Part shown: in pieces, positions 16,566 through 26,323 of the stretch
Position numbering within the stretch: the stretch's first letter is position 1
How the letters are laid out: every line of letters begins with the position of its first letter
Origin: an uncultured Ruegeria sp.
GTDB lineage: Bacteria; Pseudomonadota; Alphaproteobacteria; Rhodobacterales; Rhodobacteraceae
Assembly (NCBI RefSeq): GCF_947504215.1
Contig: NZ_CANNGO010000004.1
Span: 248,001 to 312,000 of the forward strand
Direction of reading: 5' to 3'
Length of the DNA: 64,000 bases
The notes under the pieces: generated by a model
The model's input: only the letters and a program-made list of their open reading frames with translations
What the model was told of the DNA's origin: nothing
Database searches by the model: none
Made by a program: the position numbers and the translations under genes

Positions 16566-17360
16566 ATGACAGATACTGTTAACCCCGGAACGCATGTTCC
16601 ATTTGGCGTCGGCACTGTTGTCAGCGATACGTTTTCGATCTTCTTCAAAAAAATCCATATCGTCATTTTGTTGGGATTCATCCCGGCACTTATCGATGTC
16701 ATACTGAATACCTATTCGCTGGATACGTCATTCGAGACCGTACCAGGCAGCAGTTTTGACTGGGGCGGATTCGCTGTGACAATAATCGCGGTCGGATTGA
16801 TCTCGTTGGTCGCTGCCGCCGTGACGACGGCAATGGTCATCCAGTTGGCTTACGACACGAAGCTGGCACGATCGGCGCGCATCGGACAGTACTTTTCGGC
16901 CGCGCTCAGCAACTTGCCTGCAATCGCCATCCTTTCGATCGTCACGGCTTTCATTATTTTGGGGGGAACGCTCTTTGTTATCATTCCCGGGCTTTGGTTG
17001 TACGCTGTTTTTTCGGTTGTCGTCCCCGCTATTGTGATTGAGGGCGCCGGATTTGGCGCATTGCGGCGCAGCGCAAGTCTGACCAAAGACTACAGGTGGC
17101 CTATTGCCGGAACACTGGTTCTCGTTTTCCTGTGCGTCATGCTGGTGTCTTTTGTTCTTGGATTTCTGCTTGCATTGGTGGGCGGAAATCCCGTTCAGGG
17201 TGCCTTGTCACCAACGCCTGGTCCTTGGTTGTTCTTCGAAGCCGCGCTCAACGCGATTGCTTATGGTTGGACGAGTGTCGCGATTGCGCTGATCTTTGCT
17301 CGCCTAAAAGAGATCAAGGAAGGCGTCAGCGTTTCCGATCTTGCGGACGTTTTTAAGTAG
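16566..17360 (+). CDS. Polytopic membrane protein (YciC/glycerophosphodiester-phosphodiesterase membrane-domain-like)
   Basis: A 264-residue protein with about six hydrophobic helices (e.g. IHIVILLGFIPALIDVIL, FAVTIIAVGLISLVAAAVTTA, AFIILGGTLFVIIPGLWLY). The family-like motif is the conserved LRRSASLTKDYRWPIAGTLVL, in which a charged loop follows a GFGA turn; this occurs in YciC/DUF975-type proteins. A 120-bp gap with no convincing gene separates it from the RDD gene. A strong terminator follows. The exact role is unknown. Confidence 0.7.
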   Translation: MTDTVNPGTHVPFGVGTVVSDTFSIFFKKIHIVILLGFIPALIDVILNTYSLDTSFETVPGSSFDWGGFAVTIIAVGLISLVAAAVTTAMVIQLAYDTKLARSARIGQYFSAALSNLPAIAILSIVTAFIILGGTLFVIIPGLWLYAVFSVVVPAIVIEGAGFGALRRSASLTKDYRWPIAGTLVLVFLCVMLVSFVLGFLLALVGGNPVQGALSPTPGPWLFFEAALNAIAYGWTSVAIALIFARLKEIKEGVSVSDLADVFK

Positions 17361-17375
17361 CTTCTTTTGAAATAC

Positions 17376-17410
17376 AAACCCACGGCAGGTGATCCTGCCG
17401 TGGGTTTTCG
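17376..17410 (+). terminator. Rho-independent terminator
   Basis: A perfect 14-bp stem (AAACCCACGGCAGG / CCTGCCGTGGGTTT) with loop TGAT runs into TTTTCGTAT. It lies 15 bp after the membrane protein stop and ends the MoxR-cassette side of the window. Confidence 0.92.
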
Positions 17411-17535
17411 TATATTTGCGCTTACCAAATCAAAACCAAACTTGACCTTTTAGCCCTTTGGGTTGGAAGGTGACGTGTTTTCATAATCGTAGCCGGACAG
17501 GCTACCTGACATTCAACGGCCATGGGAGAGATGAT

Positions 17536-18459
17536 ATGACATTGGAATTGGTTGAGCTGTGTAGCGGTTTAGGATTCCCCGAAGGCCCGGTGGCCATGAA
17601 CGACGGATCAGTTTTGTTCGTGGACATCAAAGAAGAAACGCTTGCGCGCCTGGGAACAGACGGGAAGGTCAGCGTCATTGCCGAAATTCCGGGTGGCCCA
17701 AATGGGGTCGCCATCGGACCGGATGGCGCCGCCTATGTCTGCAACAATGGTGGCGTTTACAGCTTTGTACCTTTTGGCCCTGATCAGATCACCGTCCCAG
17801 CGCCGATACGCCCGAACTATAAGGGCGGTTCTGTGCATAGGGTTGATCTTGGCACAGGAGAGGTCAAGCAACTGTTCGACTCGTATGAAGGCAAGCGCCT
17901 GATCGCTCCGGATGATATTGTTTTCGACAGCGCCGGTGGGTTCTGGTTCACCGATACAGGGATCGAGGATGAGGAATCGACGCGATATGGCGGGCTGTAC
18001 TACGCAACAATCGACGGAAAGACCCTGATCAAAGCGGCAACGATACCAATGCCGAACGGTGTCGGGCTGTCACCTGATGGCAAGACTGTCTATGTCTCAG
18101 ACACTGTCTACGGCAGGCTCTGGGCCATGAAGATCACTGGTCCCGGTCAGGTAGAGCCGGGTCCGATCCACGGCATGCCCGGAAATGTGGTGCAAACACT
18201 GCCCGGATATCAATGGCTGGACAGTCTCAAGGTCGAAGAATGCGGTCGCGTCTGCGTCGGAACGATCTTCAACGGCGGCATCACAGTCTTTAGCCCAGAT
18301 GGCACAACCGAACATGTCGCGATCCCGGATCTGTTCACGACAAACTTGTGTTTTGGCGGCGATGATATGCGCGACCTGTGGATCACCGCCTCGAGCACTG
18401 GAAAAATCTATAAAACCAGATGGCAACGCCCCGGTTTGAAACTTGAGTATACAGCCTGA
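17536..18459 (+). CDS. SMP-30/gluconolactonase/LRE-family protein
   Basis: A 307-residue six-bladed beta-propeller hydrolase. Family landmarks are LGFPEGPVAMNDGSVLFVDI at the N-terminus (metal-binding Glu in FPEGP), IPGGPNGVAIGPDG, RLIAPDDIVFDSAGGFWFTDTG and TIPMPNGVGLSPDGKTVYVSDT (metal-binding Asn and Asp). Such enzymes hydrolyse sugar lactones and other esters with a divalent metal. ATG 17536 follows GGGAGAG at ideal spacing. It stands alone after a terminator, so its pathway cannot be inferred. Confidence 0.88.
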   Translation: MTLELVELCSGLGFPEGPVAMNDGSVLFVDIKEETLARLGTDGKVSVIAEIPGGPNGVAIGPDGAAYVCNNGGVYSFVPFGPDQITVPAPIRPNYKGGSVHRVDLGTGEVKQLFDSYEGKRLIAPDDIVFDSAGGFWFTDTGIEDEESTRYGGLYYATIDGKTLIKAATIPMPNGVGLSPDGKTVYVSDTVYGRLWAMKITGPGQVEPGPIHGMPGNVVQTLPGYQWLDSLKVEECGRVCVGTIFNGGITVFSPDGTTEHVAIPDLFTTNLCFGGDDMRDLWITASSTGKIYKTRWQRPGLKLEYTA

Positions 18460-18547
18460 CCCGTTTTCGGCCGCGCATTTTGGGTGTGGCACCAAAATGC
18501 GTGACAAAATAGATGGCATTTGACTTAACCTTTGCGTCAATATGACA

Positions 18548-18559
18548 GCTAGCGCTAGC
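18548..18559. promoter_or_regulatory. Perfect 12-bp palindrome upstream of cyclase gene
   Basis: GCTAGCGCTAGC lies 36-47 bp before the likely ATG of the cyclase-AAA-TPR gene. It could be an operator, but a 12-bp palindrome can occur by chance and no regulator is assigned. Confidence 0.3.
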
Positions 18560-18594
18560 GAGGAACGGCGCAGTGTTGTAAACCATTGGCCGAT

Positions 18595-21500
18595 ATGGGG
18601 GACATTTCGGGGATATCAGCTAAGGCAACTGCAGACTTGGGGCAAAAGCGCCAGGTCTCTGTGCTGTTTGCCGATATGGTCGGGTACACGGCAATCATAG
18701 CTGAACTGGGCGAAGAGCAGTCTCTGGAATTTGTTCGTCTCACCTACGAGAAACTTGTCGGCGCGGTCGAAGAACATGGCGGCACGGTCCGTGACTTTGC
18801 CGGAGACAGCATCATGGCGCTGTTCGGTATTCCTGATGCATTGGAAGACCCCGCTTTACGTGCCTGCCGTGCGGCAGTGTCGATCAACGCCTCATTTGCA
18901 GCCGCCGCTGATGATATTGAGGCCCGCTTTGGCGTCCGACCCGTAATGCGCGTGGGCATCAGTTCAGGCAATGTGCTTATGGCTGCGGTCCAAGGAGATG
19001 GCAGCCCGGCCACGGCCGTCGGTAGCACAGTCAATCTTGCCTCCAGGATCGAAAACCTTGCAACTCCGGGCCATCCCCTGATTTGCGACACAACGCGCAG
19101 TTTGGTCGAATGGGTGACAGATCTGAGTTTTTTTGGCGAGCATCAGGTCAAGGGCCTGACCAAGCCCCAAAAGCTCTGGCAGCTGCAATCTATCCATCAG
19201 GATGCGACACGGTTTGACGCATCTGTCGCGAAAGGTCTGAGCGGTTATGTGGGGCGAGAGCCCGAGCTAAATGGCATGTCTCATGCGCTGGCCCGGGCAC
19301 GCCGCGCCCTTTCTGTCATAGATCTGGTCGCGGAACCAGGGTTGGGGAAAACGCGCCTTGTTTTTGAGTTTCTGCAGCAACTACGACGCGAAGACGCGCT
19401 GATCTTGACCGGATATTGTTTTGCCGATGGTCAGCAAACTCCGTATCTTCCCATCCTCGAAATCCTTCGAAACACATTTAAGATCCGGGATCGCGACGAC
19501 CCCATCAGAGTTGCGCAAAAGGTTGAATCCGGCCTGAAAACCTGGGGCGTTTACTCTCACGAGAACCAGGCCTTGGTGCTCAATCTCTTTGGGCTTACTC
19601 CGCCGCCAGGGGTGCTGGATGGGCTTGACGGCGTTCTAATCGGCTTGCGCACGCGAGAACTGCTGCCGGTTCTGCTCAAGGCCAGATGTGCCAAGCAAAA
19701 AGTCATCCTGCTGTTCGAAGACAGTCACTGGATCGACAGCGCATCAGAAGAGGTGCTGCGCAATCTGATCGAAGTTGAGACGCTGTCAAACCTGCTCATC
19801 ATTCAGACCCGACGCCCCGAGTACACGCCAGATTGGGTGGGCTGGCCCGGTGTCACAACCGTCGAATTGAAGCCGCTGGGCGTTGAGGACTTTGCCCAGC
19901 TAGCGCGGGCGCGGCTGGGTGTCGACACGTTGCCGGACGGTTTGGCCCTGCAGCTGACCGAACGCGCTGGGGGAAACCCCCTGTTTGGCGAAGAAATCCT
20001 GAGTTTCTTGCTGGATCAGGGCGCATTGCAGGTTGAAAACAATGAGGCTGTTCTAGACACACAATTGATGGAAACCGGTCTGCCAGACAGTATGCGCAGC
20101 CTGCTGACCGCCAGAATGGAACGCCTGCAACCAGAAGACCATGACCTGTTGCAAGCTGCCGCCGTTATCGGGCGCAGATTTGATCCCGGATTGTTGTCTC
20201 AACTGGTCGAGAACACCGAGGAAACCGGGACAACCCTGCAGCGGTTACAGTCCGAGGATGTGATTTACCGCGAGGCGAATTCATCAGACTACGTTTTCAA
20301 ACACGTGTTGTTGCGGGATTCCGTGTATCAAAGCCTTGTGTCTTCACGCCGGTCCGAATTGCATCTGGCGATCGCCGATGCGCTGGCATCGCGCAACGCA
20401 AATCGTCTTCACGAAACAGCGGAAACTCTGGCCTATCACTACGGGCAAACAGATCGAACGGATCAGGCGTTTCGATACAGCGCCATGGCCGGTGACAAGA
20501 GCTTGGGTGTCTATTCGCTGGACGAAGCGAACAGGTACTTTGTGTCAGCGCTCAACTTGTTCCAAAATGACCCAAGCTGCGCGTCGAAAGAACAGTTTAC
20601 CGAGTTTCTGGCCAGTTTCGCGCTGTGTGCGAATATTTCCCTGCGCGTGAAATCGATCATCGATCTCGCCGAAACAGTTCGACCGATCCTTGCGCAAGTC
20701 GGAGATACACCGCATCACGCATTGTTCCTGCACCACTACGTGTCCTGCCTAGTCTGCAACGGCAAATACCGCGAGGCGCACTTTATCCAGCAGGAACTGA
20801 CGGGCATGGCCGAACGTCTGGGCGATCCGGCTTCCCGAGCATATGCGATGGTGAACGAGCTGTCGGTTTCGATCTATTTCTCACCCATTGAAAACGAGCT
20901 TTTTGATGCCAAAAAACGCATCATTGAACGCGAGCTTCAAAGAATAGACGACGCCTATATTCAGAACTTCTTCCTTGCGACCGTCGGCTGGAACGAGCTG
21001 ACCCGCGGACGTGTTGCACGTGCGCATGCGACCTCGGACCGGATGATCGAGCTGGGCAAAGCCAAAAACGATCCGCGATCCTTGGGTTACGGGACCGCAA
21101 TGAAAGCCTTGATTGCCATGGTCACGGATGACTATGAACTGGCACTGGCCATGGCAGAGGAGGCACGCGCGGCGTCGCAGGTCGAATTCGAACTGGCAAT
21201 TGCCGAAGCTGCCAGAATTGGCGCCATGGTGCCACTTGAGAAACCGGACGCAATTGAAGCTGTGCAACGCCACATTCGCAGTTGCGATGCAAAAGGTTGG
21301 AGCCTGTTCACTGTGGGCCCCGCAACGATGTTGGGTGTTGCCTATGCCCTGAATGGTCAAGTCGCTGACGGCCTGCGTCAGATTGAAAACGCCATCCAGA
21401 AACGCACTGATGAAGGGACTAAGGTTGCTGCCGATTGGGCTCGCCTTTTCCTGTGTGAGATGTACTTAGCAATTCTTACAGGTGAAGGCGGCGGCTCACC

Positions 21501-21780
21501 TGGCGTTCTCCTTAGGAACTTCAGATCCATCATGCGTGTCATGTTGTTCGGCAAAAAAGAACTGATCGCGATGATTGATGAGGTACGGCGCAATCCGCAA
21601 TTTGACGACCAGGGGCATTATGTTGCCCGCTGCGATATGATTATGGGATTGCTCTACAAGGCAAACAAAAAGAGATTGCCGGCCATCGAACACCTGACCA
21701 AAGCCCGCGTCGTCGTGGAAACAGCGGGTCAGACACCGATGCTGACCCGGATCGACAAGGCGCTGGCCGAACTAAAGTGA
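18595..21780 (+). CDS. Class III adenylate/guanylate cyclase fused to AAA ATPase and TPR domains
   Basis: A protein of about 1061 residues. The N-terminal cyclase domain (~residues 20-190) shows QVSVLFADMVGYTAIIAELG (metal Asp), GGTVRDFAGDSIMALFG (second metal Asp) and a VGSTVNLASRIENLA block. An AAA_16/STAND ATPase follows (~215-500), with LVAEPGLGKTRLVFEF as a relaxed Walker A (GLGKT) and VILLFEDSHWIDSAS as Walker B. The C-terminal ~500 residues are helical TPR-like repeats. Such proteins are large signal-responsive cyclases or regulators. ATG 18595 is used; TTG 18586 is possible. It is convergent with the DyP gene, 9 bp apart. Confidence 0.92.
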   Translation: MGDISGISAKATADLGQKRQVSVLFADMVGYTAIIAELGEEQSLEFVRLTYEKLVGAVEEHGGTVRDFAGDSIMALFGIPDALEDPALRACRAAVSINASFAAAADDIEARFGVRPVMRVGISSGNVLMAAVQGDGSPATAVGSTVNLASRIENLATPGHPLICDTTRSLVEWVTDLSFFGEHQVKGLTKPQKLWQLQSIHQDATRFDASVAKGLSGYVGREPELNGMSHALARARRALSVIDLVAEPGLGKTRLVFEFLQQLRREDALILTGYCFADGQQTPYLPILEILRNTFKIRDRDDPIRVAQKVESGLKTWGVYSHENQALVLNLFGLTPPPGVLDGLDGVLIGLRTRELLPVLLKARCAKQKVILLFEDSHWIDSASEEVLRNLIEVETLSNLLIIQTRRPEYTPDWVGWPGVTTVELKPLGVEDFAQLARARLGVDTLPDGLALQLTERAGGNPLFGEEILSFLLDQGALQVENNEAVLDTQLMETGLPDSMRSLLTARMERLQPEDHDLLQAAAVIGRRFDPGLLSQLVENTEETGTTLQRLQSEDVIYREANSSDYVFKHVLLRDSVYQSLVSSRRSELHLAIADALASRNANRLHETAETLAYHYGQTDRTDQAFRYSAMAGDKSLGVYSLDEANRYFVSALNLFQNDPSCASKEQFTEFLASFALCANISLRVKSIIDLAETVRPILAQVGDTPHHALFLHHYVSCLVCNGKYREAHFIQQELTGMAERLGDPASRAYAMVNELSVSIYFSPIENELFDAKKRIIERELQRIDDAYIQNFFLATVGWNELTRGRVARAHATSDRMIELGKAKNDPRSLGYGTAMKALIAMVTDDYELALAMAEEARAASQVEFELAIAEAARIGAMVPLEKPDAIEAVQRHIRSCDAKGWSLFTVGPATMLGVAYALNGQVADGLRQIENAIQKRTDEGTKVAADWARLFLCEMYLAILTGEGGGSPGVLLRNFRSIMRVMLFGKKELIAMIDEVRRNPQFDDQGHYVARCDMIMGLLYKANKKRLPAIEHLTKARVVVETAGQTPMLTRIDKALAELK

Positions 21781-21789
21781 CGTTTTGGC

Positions 21790-23187
21790 TCAGTCCGTCA
21801 GTTCCGACAAATATTTGATCGCAGCTATGCTCGGCAGGAAGGTGTAGGCTCCTCCGCGCGCGTAGATTAGACGCGGGAACCCGTAGATGCGGATCGTATC
21901 TCCGTCGGGTAAAGTCATATCGAACCAGCTGGTTTCAGGTGTATTTGCCCCCAATAAAGGATCATTCGCGCCGGTGATATTCGGATCCTGAAGGCCCAAA
22001 TTGATCCAGTCACACATCACTGCTTCGAACTGCGCCGCGATATTGGCCCCGATGAAACTACCCAGCAGACCGCGTTCTGCATTGTCAGGGTTTTTGGGGT
22101 CGAAATCGGGCCCGTAAGACATACCACGTCGGATCAACCGACGCGTATAATTTGCAATACGTTGCACGATTGGACCGCCACGTGGATTGGCACGGCGCAG
22201 ATGTGCCCCGGCCGGACAACGTGACGCGTGCGTATAGTCAAAATTGGTCGGCGAGACTTCGGTTTCGGGGAATTGTGCATCCGGCGACAGCTCGTACGGA
22301 ACACCGTTGCGCCATCGCCCGCACATCTGTGCGGCGACCACTTCGCGCAAGGCACCAAACATGTCTAGGCCTTCCCCAATGCGGCCCAGATTGTCCGGGT
22401 CCGCCAGCAGATGTTTCTTGGGATGGTCCATTAGGGTTGTGGCCCCCTGATCCAGATAGTTTTCGAAGGCCACCACATCCTGTTCCAGCACCCGAAACGC
22501 GTTGAATGAGCCGTTAAAGCCCAGCTCGTGCGGTGTAGGCACACGGTACAAAACGCCTTCCTGCCGGGTTGGATACCCCAACAGCGCTGTACCCAGAGGG
22601 TCCATGGGCTCATCCACATCAGCCATTTCCGGATCAATGACGCGCTTGAAACGAGGCTGTGAAATTCCGTCGACATACCCAAAGAAAACCCGGCCTTCGG
22701 GAAGGTTTCGACCATTACGTACACCAAGGACGGTAAAGGCTTTCGCCACCTCTGCTTCGACTTGATCAAGATGCTCGGAAACGTCCGAGTGAATGGATGC
22801 AATCAGATGCACGCGGTCTGGTTGGTCAAAAGGCGCGGGCCAATTCTCGGGGGCGCTGTCGCCGAAATCTCCGATCTTGATCGCACGCTTGGTCATGCCA
22901 TGCTTGAATTCGGTCGGGAACGTGTTCAGGTGCCGGGAAGATGTTCCCAGAGCGCGCAGGCCTTCATACGTGATGCCAATGTTGAAACAGTAAGGCGGCC
23001 TTACCTCCCAAGTTACATCACGTGTGATCTTGGGTGAGTCTGCGGTGCCATCATCAACAGCCGCCGCCAGAAAACGGCGCGCCGCGCCTTTGTCTTTTAC
23101 TTCAAGGATCAGATGGCGCACCAGATTACGACGATAACCGCGCAGGATGTTGCCCTGAATATCAGAGAGTTTAAAATGCGTATTCAC
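21790..23187 (-). CDS. DyP-type haem peroxidase
   Basis: A 465-residue dye-decolourising-peroxidase-family protein. It shows the distal GxxDG motif in FFGYVDGISQPRF and the proximal haem-ligand region HASRCPAGAHLRRANPRGG with the His that binds haem iron, followed by RRLIRRGMSYGPDFD. There is no signal peptide; the N-terminus (FKLSDIQGNILRGY) is standard for the longer bacterial DyP class. Its ATG overlaps the stop of the upstream unknown gene (ATGA), indicating tight co-expression with that gene and the catalase homologue. The substrate is unknown; the neighbouring patatin and catalase-like genes suggest lipid or peroxide chemistry. Confidence 0.9.
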   Translation of the reverse strand: MNTHFKLSDIQGNILRGYRRNLVRHLILEVKDKGAARRFLAAAVDDGTADSPKITRDVTWEVRPPYCFNIGITYEGLRALGTSSRHLNTFPTEFKHGMTKRAIKIGDFGDSAPENWPAPFDQPDRVHLIASIHSDVSEHLDQVEAEVAKAFTVLGVRNGRNLPEGRVFFGYVDGISQPRFKRVIDPEMADVDEPMDPLGTALLGYPTRQEGVLYRVPTPHELGFNGSFNAFRVLEQDVVAFENYLDQGATTLMDHPKKHLLADPDNLGRIGEGLDMFGALREVVAAQMCGRWRNGVPYELSPDAQFPETEVSPTNFDYTHASRCPAGAHLRRANPRGGPIVQRIANYTRRLIRRGMSYGPDFDPKNPDNAERGLLGSFIGANIAAQFEAVMCDWINLGLQDPNITGANDPLLGANTPETSWFDMTLPDGDTIRIYGFPRLIYARGGAYTFLPSIAAIKYLSELTD

Positions 23188-23900
23188 CAGCCCTGTCCAA
23201 ATTTCTGGCGCACTTGCGCGGCCGAGACCCCGGGATAAGCGCGATAGCCGCCGCCCAACGAAAGGTTACGATTTGCATGCAATTGCAAAACGAACTCGCG
23301 CGGCAATGACGCCAACATATGCGGCGGTTCGTTCGGCGTTTGACCTTTGGCCGCATCCTGCAGACCAAACAAATCGGTCGGAAAATCAGGCGCCTGAAAG
23401 AGGTCGTGTTCCTGCACCCAGTCAATGAACTCCTCGACATTGTGTTCGGTGGGGATCAGATGCTCAGCACCATCCACCAGTGAAATTACATCGTTGAACA
23501 CGCTTCCAATCGTGGTGATGAAATCCCGGATGTAATTGCTGAAATCGCCGTCATAAACGGATATCATGCAGATATTGTTGTCGATTAGAAGAAACCGCGC
23601 AAAGTGGACGGTGCCAACATTGTCCAGCCCGGCAAAAATCTCATCAACGTTCTCGGCAATGGCCAGAGTCGCATGGGCACGCCCGGCAGGCGACGGATCT
23701 TTTAGCGGCATTATCAGGTTCATCATGCGCTGTACGTTCTGGCTTGGCTGCGGAGAGGGTCTTGGACCGCCTGGTAGTTTCGGCTTGGGATCCCGCCAGG
23801 CCCAATAGGGCACAACCACATAGCGCGACAGGAACTTGAACCATCCCCTTTCCGGCAAGCTGTTGACGTAGCGATTGAACCAAGTGTTCTGGCGTGTCAT
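23184..23900 (-). CDS. Unknown protein between DyP peroxidase and catalase homologue
   Basis: A 238-residue soluble protein that I do not assign to a named family. It contains GRAHATLAIAENVDEIFAGLDNVGTVHFARFLLIDNNICMIS and NYIRDFITTIGSVFNDVISLV, suggesting an alpha/beta fold. ATG 23900 is chosen because CAGAGG precedes it at good spacing; the frame is open further upstream into the catalase gene. It lies 4 bp after the catalase-like stop and overlaps the DyP start, so the three are translationally linked. It may be an accessory factor of the peroxidase pair, but this is context only. Confidence 0.75.
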   Translation of the reverse strand: MTRQNTWFNRYVNSLPERGWFKFLSRYVVVPYWAWRDPKPKLPGGPRPSPQPSQNVQRMMNLIMPLKDPSPAGRAHATLAIAENVDEIFAGLDNVGTVHFARFLLIDNNICMISVYDGDFSNYIRDFITTIGSVFNDVISLVDGAEHLIPTEHNVEEFIDWVQEHDLFQAPDFPTDLFGLQDAAKGQTPNEPPHMLASLPREFVLQLHANRNLSLGGGYRAYPGVSAAQVRQKFGQGW

Positions 23901-23904
23901 CGGT

Positions 23905-24918
23905 TTACCTCTGCGAGAATGGGCAAGGTGTTCCGCTGCGCCAGGCGCTGGAGACCTTGTAGGCGTCAACGCGCACTTTCAACACTGGATCGTCCGACAT
24001 CTCGATCCCGTCGGTCAGCAATCCCGGATTAAAACTGAGCTTTTCCGAGTGTTCGATCTGATCCTCTGGCACTGCGTTCAGCGTCAATGTTCCCATCATG
24101 ATCCGTTTGCGATGTGGTGGCCATGGCCGGGCGGAATTGTTGAAATCGTCACCCACCTCCCCGATGGTCATCATCAGCGAAAAGCGCGCCGTTTCCGCGC
24201 TCAGCCGGTCTTTGAGTTCTTGCTGAAGGAAGTCATCCACTGGTGGTAAATTGGGGTTTGTCTCGAGAACACCCGCTATCGGCTGCCAGGCAAACCGCAC
24301 CCAGCGACGGGTTTTGTTCGGGTCTGTAATAATGAATGTATGTACTGCGTGATACGCTGCACGCACGTAACTGACCGGAGCCCCGATCGCAGCGGCCTGA
24401 ACCACACCCAACTGCGCATGCGCGTTTTGATCAGCGAACTCAATGGCCCCTTCATCTGGGCTGATCGTTTCACCCGGATAGGGATCACGTTTTGGCAATA
24501 TCAGGTGCAAGTAGTTGAAGATCTTCTGCCACGGGGTCTCACCTTTGTACGGCTTGGGCTTAGCTCTTTTGGCAAAAGCTAGAAAATCCTCAGGCGTTGG
24601 CGAAAAGAACTCGGGCAAAGTCATTGCGATCAGATCTGTATCGCTTTTGTCCGACAGATGAAAACGAACGGCCATGCCACGCACATCGGACCAGCCGTCA
24701 CGTACCGTCGCCGCGCCTGATCCATTCGAAAAGCGCACAATGACATCTGTTTTCTTTTCGCGAAAATGTTCGGCAATACAAAAGTTTTGCGCGATCGGAG
24801 ATGGCTTGAAATACCCCGTGGCGCTTATTCCAATCGTGTGAACCGGTCGCAGTGCTGTATCGCCATCAGGACGATGCAGCACTTCCACCAATTTTTCGGC
24901 AATGCCGGAATCCCCCAT
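23905..24918 (-). CDS. Catalase-superfamily protein (y4iL-like, small)
   Basis: A 337-residue haem-catalase-fold protein, shorter than classical catalases (~480+). The N-terminal VHTIGISATGYFKPS matches the distal-His segment (H-x-x-G-x-x-A-x-G). VIVRFSNGSG carries the conserved catalase Asn, and DVRGMAVRFHL follows as in catalases. Such small members are often peroxidases or fatty-acid-hydroperoxide enzymes rather than true catalases. The gene heads the trio with the unknown protein and the DyP peroxidase. A 103-bp gap separates it from the patatin gene upstream, which is on the same strand. Confidence 0.82.
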   Translation of the reverse strand: MGDSGIAEKLVEVLHRPDGDTALRPVHTIGISATGYFKPSPIAQNFCIAEHFREKKTDVIVRFSNGSGAATVRDGWSDVRGMAVRFHLSDKSDTDLIAMTLPEFFSPTPEDFLAFAKRAKPKPYKGETPWQKIFNYLHLILPKRDPYPGETISPDEGAIEFADQNAHAQLGVVQAAAIGAPVSYVRAAYHAVHTFIITDPNKTRRWVRFAWQPIAGVLETNPNLPPVDDFLQQELKDRLSAETARFSLMMTIGEVGDDFNNSARPWPPHRKRIMMGTLTLNAVPEDQIEHSEKLSFNPGLLTDGIEMSDDPVLKVRVDAYKVSSAWRSGTPCPFSQR

Positions 24919-25021
24919 GCCCCAACTCTCAATCTGATAATTCTTTAATATCTATCAACTAATTCTTAACGACTGCTCTCAAAAACGCAACAGAGAGGTT
25001 GTTTTGGGGAAACTCGGATAG

Positions 25022-26071
25022 TTACCATCTGTTCAGCAGCTTGACTGCTTTGTCCCAATGATGGGTCTGCTTGCTGGCCTGAAAAGCTATATCCATCATG
25101 TCATACGAGGCAGGTTTGTGTGTGGCCAGGCCGACAACTTTGGGCAATGGTGGGTTCAGACGTACCAGCCGGTCTTTCAGTACAAGATTTGCCATCCAGT
25201 ACTGGTTCTCTGCGGATGTCGTCAGTAGCAATTCAATCAACGCACCCTTGGTCGCACCCGACGTAATACCGAACCATTTGAGCAACCCCCAATCATTTGG
25301 GTCCTTGATCATTTCTTCCGAAATATCTGTCGGTTGCTGACCGGTCCCGATGGACAAAGCCTCAATGTCTTCCAGCCCGTCTGCGTGATTTGCTGCAATC
25401 GCCACATTGATGCCATTCATCACCGGATTATTGGCAAATGTGCCCCCGTCCGCGAAGTAACCATAGTCGACACCATCCGCAGTGATCAGATGAGGCGGAA
25501 AGTAGGTTGGCGCGGCTGAACTCGCCATCGCCACATCCAACAGTTTGACGGCGCTCATATCGAGCCAGTGCTCGTGACTCAGATCCTGATTGGTCACTGT
25601 GAATGGCGACCAGCCAACCTTGTCATCCCGATGCAGGCACACAGTATTGACCGCCAGAACGATCTCGGGATCCAGTGTCTCCAGCGTTCGGTGCCCGACA
25701 AGGCTCTCTCCGATTTCTGCAAGACCTGTCGAGTTGTACTGTGCCGCCGTGATCCCTGGGCCTCCGCCCAATTTGAATTTTCTCAGAACGTCGTCGAATG
25801 CCTTGTCCAGAAAGGTCCGTTCGTTTTCACGGAAAAGCTTGTCGGCATCATCGCGGTAGTGCGCCGCCAGTTTGCCGACCAGTGCAGACATGTCCTTGCC
25901 CTGTGACCGACCATCCGCCAGAGCAACCGCAATCATGCCACCCGTAGACGTCCCGGCGAACCCATCCGCCTTATCCAGAAAACGCGTTTCTTCATGCAGG
26001 CTCTGCAGAATCAAACACGTCAAGTACCCTCTAATCCCGCCCCCATCGCAGGAAACCAGCCTGAATGCCAT
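25022..26071 (-). CDS. Patatin-like phospholipase
   Basis: A 349-residue patatin-domain lipid hydrolase. The oxyanion-hole motif DGGGIRG (residues ~9-15), nucleophile elbow GTSTGG (Ser ~43) and catalytic Asp in YFADGGTFANNP are all intact. There is no signal peptide or membrane helix, so it is cytosolic. The architecture resembles bacterial patatins, including those used as effectors in anti-phage systems. However, no nucleotide-cyclase of the CD-NTase type is adjacent. It lies upstream of the catalase/DyP trio on the same strand and may supply free fatty acids to them. That link is inference. Confidence 0.9.
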   Translation of the reverse strand: MAFRLVSCDGGGIRGYLTCLILQSLHEETRFLDKADGFAGTSTGGMIAVALADGRSQGKDMSALVGKLAAHYRDDADKLFRENERTFLDKAFDDVLRKFKLGGGPGITAAQYNSTGLAEIGESLVGHRTLETLDPEIVLAVNTVCLHRDDKVGWSPFTVTNQDLSHEHWLDMSAVKLLDVAMASSAAPTYFPPHLITADGVDYGYFADGGTFANNPVMNGINVAIAANHADGLEDIEALSIGTGQQPTDISEEMIKDPNDWGLLKWFGITSGATKGALIELLLTTSAENQYWMANLVLKDRLVRLNPPLPKVVGLATHKPASYDMMDIAFQASKQTHHWDKAVKLLNRW

Positions 26072-26323
26072 CCGACATGCCCCATATCACGTCCACCAAT
26101 TTGACCCTGCCCCAACCCACCCTTCAGGTGAAAGCGAGTGATGGACCAAACTGACTGCTACGACTCATTTACTGGCAACTATCATGAAGAAAACGAAACG
26201 CCACGCAAGAATACTTGAACTCGACCGTTGCCTGAACGACACCGCTAAAGCATCGCAGAAAAATGCACGCGCCGGAAAAATCGACCTTGTATCTCGGTTA
26301 CATGCACGGATATACCCTTCGGC

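Noticed and set aside
18595..26071. CBASS-type anti-phage system (cyclase plus patatin effector)
   Set aside because: The cyclase is a class III (adenylate cyclase-type) domain fused to AAA/TPR, not a CD-NTase. It is convergent to and separated from the patatin by three peroxidase-cluster genes, and no Cap2/Cap3 genes are seen.
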